This document shows, piece by piece, positions 1-10,116 of a stretch of 64,000 bases of DNA; within the stretch, counting starts at the first letter, position 1, and the number at the start of each line of letters is the position of its first letter. Under the pieces are notes generated by a model. That model saw nothing but the letters and a program-made list of their open reading frames with translations, was not told the DNA's origin and ran no database searches. Position numbers and translations under genes: made by a program. This DNA is from Brassica napus (Eukaryota; Streptophyta; Magnoliopsida; Brassicales; Brassicaceae), in contig NC_063448.1 in the NCBI RefSeq assembly GCF_020379485.1, positions 5,045,726-5,109,725 of the forward strand, read 5' to 3'.

Positions 1-93
1 CATCCCCTTATGTTCAAGATCCTTTCCTTGTCTACCAAGCAACCATTTCTTCCTCAATCTCTGATCAAATATTTTCACGTACAGATCAAAAAG

Positions 94-363
94 ATGAAGA
101 GTCAGAGCAGAAACTTAGCCACCCTGAGTTTGATGATAATTACCGTTTTGTCATGGACGAGGATTGTGGCTGGACAAGAAGCACTATTAGGAAAAAAAGT
201 ATTGCCGTTGTGCCACAGAGAATGTATGCCAATATGCATGAAAGTGACCGAGGCAACGCAAGAGATTTGTGATGGTGCATGTCAAGCGGGTTGTGTTCAG
301 CTTCAAGGTAGAGGCACTGGACTTTCAGCCACCGATCAAGGAGTCGATATGGTCATTGCATAG
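94..363 (+). CDS. Small secreted Cys-rich peptide, plant thionin-like family
   Basis: An intronless 89-residue ORF. I chose the ATG at 94 because the protein from there begins with a typical signal peptide: a short basic start (MKSQSRN), a hydrophobic core at about residues 8-23, and likely cleavage near VAG/QEA. The upstream in-frame ATG at 10 would bury that signal. The mature part has six cysteines in the order C-x3-C-x3-C-x10-C-x3-C-x3-C, followed by a short Cys-free tail. This resembles the small Brassicaceae proteins annotated as 'plant thionin family', which are presumed to be disulfide-rich secreted peptides with defence or reproductive roles. The family assignment rests on the signal peptide and Cys spacing only, and no function can be read directly. 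The sequence before the ATG looks like 5' UTR that begins at or before the window edge. Confidence 0.6.
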   Translation: MKSQSRNLATLSLMIITVLSWTRIVAGQEALLGKKVLPLCHRECMPICMKVTEATQEICDGACQAGCVQLQGRGTGLSATDQGVDMVIA

Positions 364-2340
364 AAAAATATTTAGCATCTTTATAACTGGAAATTTAATT
401 TTGATATGTTTATGAAATTAAAATTCATTTATTAGTTTATATATACAGAAAGTAAATATTTGTTTTAATAGTTTTATTTTGTCATTTTAGTTAGAACTGT
501 GATTTCAAATATAATATTCTTATATCAAATTGCTTATTTCAGATATATATAGTTGTAAAATAATATTTTAAACCATAATTAAAATTTGTTCTAAATAAAA
601 TAAACTCAAAATAATTTGTTGATTACATTCAGATTGATTCTATATTCGAGATTAAAAATGTTTATATAAAATTATATTATATAATTTAGTATATGTTGTT
701 TTAAAATAAAATTAAAGAAACAAAAATATAAATGGCCACGGTTCATAATTGTCTAACCAATTAAACAGATACTTTTTTTTTGAAAATTTATCGATCAGTA
801 CAAAGTTATAAACTTAATTAAGCTATAACAACAACATTATGGTTATAGTTAGGGCTAGGGAAATGAATCAAAAGCTGTGCCCTCCGTCTTGGGCCTGTCC
901 ACTCAAAACTTAACTCGAGACTTTTCGGGTGAGGCAAAAATTTTCCTTTTTTTTTTCTTTTAACAGGATCTTTCCTTTCTATATTTTTTTTTCTACCTGA
1001 CTACATCAGTTCTACATGGTTTCGAAACCAAAGTTTAGTGCTCTAAATAAATCTCACCTTAAACTTTTTTTTGGTAAACAACTCACCTTTGGACACTCAA
1101 AGCATATGTTAGTGAATGGGTATCGTTAGGATAGCGTAAGATCCATCTATGTGTTTCTAGATGATACTAGTTGACTCTATTGTATTGTGATTTAATGTTT
1201 CTAAAGGTTAACAATCATGTATTTTCCACTTGGTTAACGGAAATTGTAATTGAGCCAAAAAAAAAATATATGTTAGTGAATACGCGAATTGATGAGCAAA
1301 TAAAAAGGATACAGAAATTTTTAGGGAAATTAGTTCAAATGACACCAAAAAATAATAATTCACTAAATAACCAAAACTCCACCCTCTCTTTTCTTTTCTC
1401 TTTCTATCTCTCTAACTTTTTAATACAAATCTAAGTTCCCCATTTTTATGGTTATTCCACAGATAAGCCCAAATTTTTACTCACAACCATACGCGAATTG
1501 AGTGTAACTCGAGTACGTCACGTCAGAAGCTTTTCCTAAATTCACTATTCACTTACACTCAAGCTTCTATTTATCATTTTTTTTTTCTTTTGGACAAAAT
1601 TTGGATAAATCTTTGACGACATGGCTTTCTTTTATATTCTATGTGATATATAAATATATGAATTTACTTTTTTTTTGCAACTAATATATGGATTTACTTT
1701 ATGCTTTCAGCCTTTCACAAACTACCTTTTGCTGCCATTCTTTGAGATAAAAATTATTTTAGTTTATATTAAGAAAAACAGATAATGTTTCTTTTTAGTT
1801 TCGATTTACATGGTAGGGAATACGTGTATATATAATATATATGTCATGTCAGCATCTTGCGACACTGTTTAAACGTGGGAAGAAAAGTCTAAACTCTTAT
1901 CTTTAAGGCACGGTGCCTCAGGCCCTTGTGCATTTACAACCTCTTATTAATATTGTTTTCTAATCCGACAGGAGAAAGTGCTTGTCGTTGTCATTTACTA
2001 CGTTTTTAACATTAAAACGCACAATGATTGAAAAGAACATAAATTATTTGTTCAAGCATTTGTTATTTGCATATATCCCGTTAAAAGTTTAATTTTGCTA
2101 ATGTTTGAGTTATGTTTCTTTAAAAACAAGAGGAGAGTTTCATTCTCTACGTGTTAAGAGTCTTAACCTAACAACCTATAATGGAATTCTTAAATTTTTT
2201 GTTTTTCCAGATTAAAAAAAAATTAAAAAATAGACCAATGCGGACCGCCACCCTAGGACCCACCCACTATTATATTTTTTTGTTAAGCACTTCCCATAAA
2301 CACTTAGATTAATGGTGCTCTTAACCCCTACACACGGAGT
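364..2340. other. AT-rich intergenic region
   Basis: No gene recognised. The stretch is AT-rich with many homopolymer runs. The ORF at 1171-1434 has no recognisable domain and a biased composition, so I do not call it. Around 2152-2325 two arms (gttaagag... and ...gctcttaac) look like the ends of a small Harbinger-type MITE, but I could not establish a clean target duplication. Confidence 0.4.
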
Positions 2341-2351
2341 TTCAAACTCTG

Positions 2352-2667
2352 TTGTGGACCATGAAATCTTCTATTCAGTTGAACAATATAGCGATGACAT
2401 TCAAGACGGACTGTTTCCAACTTGTCCATCTCTTCAGAGAAGACGAAGAAGACAATTGGCCATCCTTGTTGATTGAATTTGATGAATTTCATCTTATTCG
2501 TTCTATGTTTATTTTTTTGCTCTATATCTTTTATTCCTCGTTTCCTAAACTTCTACGCCGATAGCCTTGCAAAAGGAGTTCATTCTCGAGGTTTCTCATT
2601 TTTTCATGTAGACTCTCAGCTTTCAATCAGGATGGCTCCTGAGGCCAACCTCTTAGTAGTTACTTAA
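2352..2667 (+). pseudogene. LINE-type RNase H-like domain fragment, frameshifted
   Basis: Two overlapping frames together read like the RNase H-like (RVT_3) domain that sits at the C-terminus of plant LINE retrotransposons and of many derived 'putative ribonuclease H' genes. The first frame (2352-2520) gives FKTDCFQLVHL and a downstream EFDEF stretch. The second (2473-2667) gives FLNFYADSLAKG, the typical conserved Asp-containing motif, then a stop. At least one frameshift separates them and no reverse transcriptase is attached, so this is a dead fragment. A short A-run follows at 2690-2699. Confidence 0.55.
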
Positions 2668-2871
2668 TAAAATATGGACTTTTGATGTAAAAAAAAAAAC
2701 AAGAGGAGAGTAGAGTACAAGTGGAAATATGGAACACAACATATGTTAAACATGTATAAATTCAAATCGATAACAAACAGATACTATAAAAAAGACAACT
2801 CGTCAGCACAAATGTTTGGCAAGGAAAAATCACAAATAATCAGTGTTTCAAAAAAAAAAAAAAATCGAAAC

Positions 2872-5800
2872 ATGTCGTCAACTAAAATATTCCAGGTACG
2901 AGGGCAGCCACTTCCTAGGTTTCCGGTAAGAAACCACCGTATGATAAACACTGTTGTTTGTGGATTTCCCATAATAAGTCACCACCGTGTAAGCAACGTA
3001 CTCAGCCGTACGAGTGGTCCGTTTTTGGGTTATGTCCCAGCAAGAACCGACGAGAACCCGTTTCTTCGTGGCGACAGTAACGGTAGATTCGGAAAGTTCG
3101 GTGGAAAGTTTGTACCGGAGACATTGATGTCTTGCCTGAGAGATCTTGAAGACGAGTTCAATTTTGTTTTGAGCGATCATGAATTTCAGGTTGGCCTTTT
3201 CTCGAATATATTTATCAAGCTTAACCTATATTTTTTTTAAAGGTCCTTTTAATGCGTAAGTAAGCAACTCTATTTCATTTAAGATCATTGTTTTTGCATC
3301 ATATAAGTTAACCAGGTCACTGGGATCGATCGAGAAATGATACAAATCATGCATGCTATTGATCGTATGGATATATATAATACAGTCAGTATGGATACTG
3401 CACAAAAAAAAAGTTTATTATATGTATTTTGCGACTAGTCAAAAAAAAAGTTTTCAAAACGCGGGTTTATTATTATTTTTTTAAATTGACAAATATTTAG
3501 TAAATGTCATATTTCATATATTTGTGTTTTATTTTATAAAAGACTTAAACTTTTTATCTTTCTTTATCGTGTTTCATTTTAAATGACTGTTTATGTTTAA
3601 AAAATTAAACTTTACTTTTTTAATGAATTAAGTTGGTATAACTTTGATAAATTAATTTTATTATGTGGTTAATATTTCTAATAAAAATAATTATATACTG
3701 TTAATAAAGATTTATAATTTTCAATGAAAAAATCAATTTTTTTTATGAATGCTTAAATTATATTTAAAAAAGAAAAAAAATAATTAAGAATGGTTGAAAA
3801 AAAATTATTTGAACTTGGACTCAAAGGCCCAAAAAAAAATGTGAGAATTAGATCTGATTTCTTAGTCGGCCCAAATGGCCCAAGAGAGATCTGATGTGGA
3901 CAGTGGGCTGGATCCGAAAAAATAGCCCAATATAGATGTGTTATTAATATTACTTGATTGCCCTTAATGAAACATGCAATGTTAGTAAAAAAAAAGCAGG
4001 CTAAGGTAAAAAGAACAATAGGATCCTGTTTTAATAGTATAGATTGCACACTTAAAATCCTTAACGGATTTGTATTTTTCTTTAAGGGGAGTAGGGGACA
4101 TACATTAATGGGTAAAAAATGAGAACAAAAACATAGATTTATTTACATAACCTAGAAAATATAATCATAGAGAAAAAAAAATTATAGATTCGAAATCAGC
4201 TGGCACATTGGACCAAAAACACAAGATGACTGGAAAACCTTCCTGTTGGCACTTAGGATTAGTACTGTACCCATATCAAACATTCCAAAAAAAACCCGTG
4301 CGGACGTCATCTCTACTAATTAAATAGCCGACACATATTCCGTATACCAAATAATAGATCATGTTAATTTCTATTTATTTATAGCATAAACATAATAATA
4401 TATCTAACTAACATGATAATTAACCAATGCAATGTTTTTCTTATGTGTTCTTTTAATTGTAATCAGGTGGAGTTTACCGCAGCGTTAAGAGACTACGTAG
4501 GAAGAGAAACGCCTCTCTACTTCGCCGAACGTTTAACACAACACTACAAGAACATAGCTCGAACCACCGGAGATGGACCCGAGATCTACCTGAAAAGGGA
4601 AGATCTATGCCATGGTGGGTCCCACAAAATCAACAATGCTCTCGCTCAAGCTATGATTGCCAGGCGGCTTGGTTGCAGCCGTGTGGTGGCGGCCACAGGA
4701 TCCGGACAACATGGGGTCGCCACCGCGGCTGCTTGTGCAAAGCTCTCCCTGGAATGTACTGTTTTCATGGGAACCACAGATATAGAGAAACAATCCTCTA
4801 ATGTTCTTTCCATGAAACTGCTTGGTGCTCAGGTAAAACTAGTAATTACTATATAATTAGACTCTTAATCAACCTAGCTGAAGTGCTGAACCTATCTGGA
4901 TTCGGTTTTGCAACACAAATTTTGCTTATTTATCCCCCAAAAAATAAACCTGGTTTTTCTTTGATTTTATGAATATATAAGATCTTTTTTTATGAATAAT
5001 ATTTGAGAAATTCCCTAAGATAGTTTTTTTTAAAAGTTTTTGTCACAAAATAGCTTTCAATGAAAAAAATGACCAAAATAAGTTTTATTAAATGATAAAA
5101 ATGTATTTTTACCCTAGGGTTAACTAATCTAAAGTTAGGGTTTAGAGCTAAGGGGTGGAGTTTTGGGGATAGAGTTTCAATTTTTTAAAATAAAAAGTAA
5201 ATATTAAAATTTTCAAAACAAAAAGGACTATTTTGGTCATTTTATTTTTTTAGAGCTATTTTGTGACAAAAACTTAAAAATAGTTACCGAGATAATTGCC
5301 CATAATATTTCTAGATACAACGCAATATTCATCTACTTAACATAAAATTTTGTATATTAAACTGATTTTAATAGGTGAAATCAGTACAAGGAACATTTCA
5401 AGATGCGAGTTCAGAGGCGATTCGAAATTGGGTTGGAAAACTAGAAACCACATACTACTTACCGGGGACGGTCGTAGGACCTCACCCGAGTCCGGTAATG
5501 GTACGAGAGTTTCAGTCCGTGATAGGGAAAGAGACGAGAAGGCAAGCGAAACAGCTATGGGGTGGTAAGCCTGATGTGTTGGTGGCTTGTGTGGGGAGTG
5601 GCTCAAATGCATTGGGTTTGTTCCATGAGTTTGTTAGGGATGAGGATGTGCGGCTAGTAGGGGTCGAGGCCGCGGGGCTGGGTCTGGATTCAGGGAAACA
5701 TTCAGCTACTTTGGCCGTTGGAGATGTTGGTGTATACCATGGCTCCATGAGCTATTTACTGCAAGATGATCAAGGACAGATACTTAGACCACACTCCATA

Positions 5801-6304
5801 GGAGTAGGGTAAGTGTGAAAATTATTGCTATTATTTTCTATAACCAATTTTTTTTTTTTGTAAACCAAAGAGAGGACGTTATGTTAAGTACTAAGCCTCA
5901 CATATTATTGATTGGTACGTAGGTTAGAGTATCCCGGAGTTGGCCCGGAGATTAGCTTTCTGAAAGAAAGTGGAAGAGCCGAATTCTGCACAGCAACAGA
6001 CCAAGAAGCGATTCAAGGTATCCCTCTATTAATGTTACTTACTACTGATGTTTTCTTTATAATTCTAACAAGATTTTACATTTACGTAAAACAATCTTCT
6101 ATCTTGTCGATTGTAGCGTGCATGCTATTGAGCAGATTAGAGGGAATAATCCCAGCATTGGAAACGTCTCACGCGCTCGCGATCCTTGAAAAACTTGTTC
6201 CTACTCTGCGTGATGGTGCCAAAGTGGTCGTGAATTGCAGTGGCCGTGGCGACAAAGATATAAACACTCTTATCCAACGAGGCATGCCCTCTTCTCTTTG
6301 TTGA
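2872..6304 (+). CDS. Tryptophan synthase beta-like PLP enzyme (divergent paralogue)
   Basis: Five exons with GT-AG introns keep one frame throughout: 2872-3189, 4467-4832, 5375-5808, 5923-6017 and 6117-6304, giving about 466 residues. This is close to plastid TSB length (about 470). The start MSSTKIF is followed by a basic, Ser/Thr-rich segment of about 75 residues that could be a plastid transit peptide, then [15 protein letters not shown], the hallmark start of TrpB. The PLP lysine is present ([16 protein letters not shown]), as are GQHGVATA and SGRGDKD. Several active-site positions differ from true TrpB: ETGAGQH is ATGSGQH (catalytic Glu109 of the Salmonella enzyme becomes Ala), GGGSN is GSGSN, AGLD is VGLE, and GPEH is GPEI. 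TrpB normally condenses indole with serine in complex with TrpA, and this protein may not do so. It is probably the orthologue of Arabidopsis At5g28237 (from memory). Nothing suggests a pseudogene. Introns 1 and 2 carry transposons. Confidence 0.85.
3435..4043 (-). mobile_element. Non-autonomous Helitron in intron 1 of the TSB-like gene
   Basis: Read on the minus strand, the element starts with TCTATACTATTAAAACAGGA, the classic 5' end of Brassicaceae Helitrons, at 4043. It ends with a GC-rich weak hairpin and a terminal CTAG at 3438-3435, followed by T. The bases next to both ends fit the A/T insertion preference of Helitrons. There is no coding capacity. It lies wholly inside the intron and leaves the splice sites untouched. 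Confidence 0.6.
5005..5301. mobile_element. MULE-type MITE with 9-bp target duplication, intron 2 of the TSB-like gene
   Basis: A 297-bp element flanked by perfect 9-bp direct repeats ATAATATTT (4996-5004 and 5302-5310). Its ends are long imperfect inverted repeats: the left arm holds AAGTTTTTGTCACAAAATAG and the same string appears on the complementary strand at the right end, with gagaaattccc facing gggcaatta. A 9-bp duplication is typical of Mutator-like elements. It has no ORF and is a non-autonomous derivative. The middle contains taggg-rich AT sequence. Confidence 0.8.
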
Positions 6305-7659
6305 CTTACCAAGATGCCACAAAACGCTCGACTCTTGTGTGAAATCGTGTAGATTCAGTTTGCAACCATCATTATGGATGAAATAATAATATATCAATCG
6401 TTATGTTTTTTTTTTTGAACGACTAGTTAGTAGTGACCTCATTTACTTAACTCATATTAATTTTCTAAGCAGTATATATAAGATCCAGAATTACAATGAC
6501 ATGTATACGAAATATTGCACATGCTAATTTTTTATGAACCTACTTAGCCGTCCAAAATGTACCAACGTACTGTCTTCTCTTTTATCGTAGAAGCCCAAAG
6601 TGAAAGTACGTAAGTATCGTCAAATCAATGTGCGTAAGCAAGCACACATCTTCATAAATCGGTGGGTAAGCACATTTCAGTTTGAACTTTAACGTGCTTG
6701 GGCCTTGGGATAGATGTTTAAGCTTCGGCACATTTATCTAGATTGAAAATCAACCAATAACGAATGAGTGACTGAATTTCTATAATATAATTTATAAATA
6801 GTAACTATATTTAGTTGATGTTCTACATTTTACACGGACTAATATATATACATATGATGACAAAAAAAATAAAAAATATATATACATATATATATATGTA
6901 TATATATCTAACATTTTTAATTATAAAGTTTATTTTTATAAAAAGTTAAATTATTAAATTAAATACTAATTTTAATTAATATTATAAATTATAAAACTTC
7001 AGTATTTATATTAGTAATCAATATATTAAATTATTTTTTGTCATAGTTTTCTCTATGCGATGTTGATTTTGGATCAAAATCTTTTATATAGTAATAATCA
7101 AATTAAGAAATTTAGATTTGAAATTAAACAATTATTCTATTTGTGGAAAAAAAATCAATGGCACTGAAATGATTATAACCAATCACAACCCATAAAAGAT
7201 CAACAAAACAACAATAACCAACAAACATTATATATTCTCTATAATTTAGATTTTAAAAATAATGAGACAAAAACAAAAATTATAAATTACAAAACACTAT
7301 ATATGTATTCTCTTAGATTATATTTATGTTCTGTTTAGTATTTATCAAATCTTTAGTGTTATTTAATGTTTTAATCCTAATATTCAATAAGCAAGCTATT
7401 AAACCTACATGTTATCGTACTTAGATACCAACCATATTTTTAATTTTAATTATATTTCCACAAAATTCTTCAGCCTGCCAACTATAGTTTTACAATCTCA
7501 ACCATGCACTTCAAATTTAAAATAAAACAAAGAATAAGATTCGCACAACAAACCAAATATAGTTTACCAACCAGCTTAAAAAACTATAATTTTCTATAAC
7601 ACTTGGTGAAAATTTAGACACCTACTTAATATTACGATATATCAAAATATATTGTTTAA
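6305..7659. other. AT-rich intergenic region
   Basis: Downstream of the TSB-like gene. I see only AT-rich sequence, including alternating TA/CATATA runs at 6836-6910, and no credible gene. Polyadenylation signals for the TSB-like gene are probably in the AATAATA-rich stretch near 6380-6400. Confidence 0.4.
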
Positions 7660-8359
7660 CTAGATTTTGATCCGCGCTTTCAAAGTGCGGGATTATCTAT
7701 TTCTTAAATATATTATTTTATAACATATTATATTTATAACATTTATATTTTTATAATTGTTTTTTTTGTTATATGTGTAGTTGTTGTTTTATATATTTAG
7801 GATGATATGTATTGAGATATAAATATAATAATATATATAATGACTCGTATTTTAAAAACACGGGATTTGTTTCTTTTAAAAATTAAATATTTGTTAATTG
7901 TAATCTTATGTGTTATTTAATAACTACTTTTTTTATTTAATAGTATTGATGTTTTATAGTCATACAAAGTAATTCCGAAGAGTTATTTTTTAAAAAGAGT
8001 TCCTCGTATTAATATTTTTAGTTTATTGTAAACTACTAAATCCCAAATATCCTTTTCGTAGCATATTTTAAAATGTGATTAAAAGAAATACAAACAAAAA
8101 TTTGAATCCATTTTTTATGTTTTACTGTTTTAAAATGGGTTTTCTAATTTTTTTTGTCAATAAAAATCAAGTATTTAAATGAGCCTTGGTATATAAATTC
8201 GTGAAACTCACCCATAAGTAATCCAACTTCTTCGACGGTCTTACCAAAAAAAAAAGAAACGAAAAGTAATAATAAAAATATATATTCAGATTTTTGGCGT
8301 GGCCAAAGTGGTAATACAATGTAAATAGCATATATGTCATAAATCAATTTTAGTATAGA
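7660..8359 (-). mobile_element. Probable non-autonomous Helitron
   Basis: On the minus strand the 3' end is well formed: a hairpin (CCGCACTTTGAAAGCGCGG) followed by ATCAAAATCTAG and then T (7663-7660). A plausible 5' end, TCTATACTAAAATTG, lies at 8359 and is preceded by A. The right boundary is less certain because only the first nine bases match the usual terminus. No coding sequence was found. The ORF at 8144-8347 has no domain. Confidence 0.45.
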
Positions 8360-8945
8360 TCTTTGAAGTATACGTAAAAATGATTATAATCTGATTGAGT
8401 TTCTAATAAAGTCAAAATGGGCTTGAAAATCCCAGCTTTTTTTACTGTCGAAATGAGCTTGTAAATTGGTTTCTGACTGGTGCAATTAATGTGGTCTAAA
8501 ACCATTTAAAATGTTCAAAAAAGTAATAGCAATTTTTGTAATAGTTGAAAAAATCAGGGGCATAATCCTAAGAAGATTCTACTTTATGGTTAAAACTTAA
8601 AATGGTAGACTAAGCGAACAAGTCTTTGAAGCTTACACAAGCTTGCTTAACTACCGAACAAAAAGAGTTGAAGTAGGTTTTTTTCAGTTAGTCAACCCGA
8701 TAGAGAAGTAACTATAGAGAAAAGAAACCAACATACAAAAAAAAAGAGGTTTTAGCAACATTAAAATTGACAAAACAAAGAGGAGAAAAACTTACAAGCA
8801 GAAAACTAGTGATTCAAGACAAGCATTTGAATTTCTCTGGACTCGGGAGTTAACGAGACTCATCTCTGTTTTCTAAATATAGCAAAAAAGCTTTCAAGGA
8901 TTCGCTCCAAAAATGTGTGTTTGTTTGTTATTTGGACTGATATAT
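8360..8945. other. Intergenic stretch without recognisable features
   Basis: No gene or element recognised. AT-rich sequence between the Helitron and the C-terminal end of the PPR pseudogene. It may include the former 3' UTR of that gene. Confidence 0.35.
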
Positions 8946-9685
8946 CTATCTCGCCGGCATTAGACTTGTTAGTCTTATAAGCTCCTTAGTCTCTTCATCC
9001 ATCTCTACGTTGTCCTTTGCCATCCTCTCTTCAACTATGAGTGCCAAAGAAGTGTTGACATGACCAACCTTTTGGAGGATACTCATAAGCTTCTCAGCTC
9101 CTTTTAACATCTCCTTGCTCCTCGAGTTCCTTGCACACAGCTTTAAGCAGCCTTACATTCACAGTCCATTTCTTCTTGACAGCGTCAATGGCTTTCCCGA
9201 AAAAAAATCCAACACTTTCTCCATGTCTTTACACATCCCATGTGAGAATAGCTAAGGTTTATCCCTTTCTCAACCATTCGGTCGTAAAACTTGTCTCCCA
9301 GGTGAGTCTCCTCCTCTCTGTTCATGTACTCCACAAGGATTAGACTTATACTATTTGGTTGCATCATTCAAAGAAGACTTAAAATCTTCTTCCAGTTTGA
9401 GTCAACTCCATCTTTATCCCCTAAGTTGACGTGCATAGACTTATGAGAGATGCATAAACAACCCTGGAGACTAACTTCACCATCTCCTTCAAAGCAAGTT
9501 TGGAGATTATGAGTCTTAGCATAGAGATTGGTGAGGAGGCTGTAAGTCACCCAGTTTGCTTCCTTTTACCTTAAGATAAACTTTCTCCGCAGAGGCAAAA
9601 GCAGTCATCCACAGATGTCAGGCGATGTTTTGGTCTTAAGCTCCTTAATCATCTCCGAGATGTACATGTGATTGATTGTAAGGCA
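8946..9685 (-). pseudogene. PPR protein pseudogene, C-terminal part (left of the Copia insertion)
   Basis: Read on the minus strand, fragments match the plant mitochondrial P-class PPR/TPR-like family typified, from memory, by Arabidopsis At4g21705. The pieces include WVTYSLLTNLYAKT, HVNLGDKDGV, EYMNREEE with DKFYDRMVEKGI, WTVNVRLLKAVCKELEEQGD, and the C-terminus ALIVEERMAKDNVE...KELIRLTS with a stop at 8948-8946. Several frameshifts and in-frame stops separate the pieces, so the gene is dead. It is cut by the Copia element at 9685/9686, and the upstream part continues beyond the far LTR. Confidence 0.75.
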
Positions 9686-9997
9686 TGTTAAACTATAATC
9701 TAATCTGTCCTTAATACATTTACATAAGTTAGTTATTTATGTTATTACACAAAGAGTTGCAACTCTTCATGTTGTGTCCTTTAGTATAAGGAGTTGTGTC
9801 TCTCATACTTGTAATGATTCGATCTCTATATAAAGATCAATAATTTGTTGTAAACCATATCACAAAATCTCAATAATACAAAAAGTATTTTCAGAAAAGT
9901 TTATAAGCCTGAAACGTCTATCTTATTCTTTCTCTCGAACTCGTGTGTAACACACAGTGATCGTTGTGTAACACAAGCGGTTGGTAAAAGATTAACA
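9686..9997 (+). repeat. Copia 5' LTR
   Basis: A 312-bp direct repeat of 14149-14464. It contains a TATA-like box (TATATAAA, 9827-9834) that probably drives element transcription. It ends immediately before the tRNA-Met primer-binding site. Confidence 0.9.
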
Positions 9998-10009
9998 TGG
10001 TATCAGAGC
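9998..10009 (+). other. Retrotransposon primer-binding site (tRNA-iMet)
   Basis: TGGTATCAGAGC directly abuts the 5' LTR. This is the standard plant LTR-retrotransposon primer-binding site, complementary to the 3' end of initiator methionine tRNA. Confidence 0.85.
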
Positions 10010-10116
10010 TTTACGTTTGAGAGGACAAAGAAGAAAGCACTAGTAAGAGAAACACTTGGCGTGGAGAAAAGGAGGCTAGAGGATTTTGGCATACGATTTC
10101 GGAACCACACAAAACG

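Noticed and set aside
1171..1434. 87-residue ORF
   Set aside because: AT-driven composition, no domain, ends in low-complexity sequence, no upstream promoter or splice context.
3753..4049. 98-residue minus-strand ORF inside intron 1
   Set aside because: Lies almost wholly in the Helitron within the TSB-like intron. Hydrophobic low-complexity translation without a known domain.
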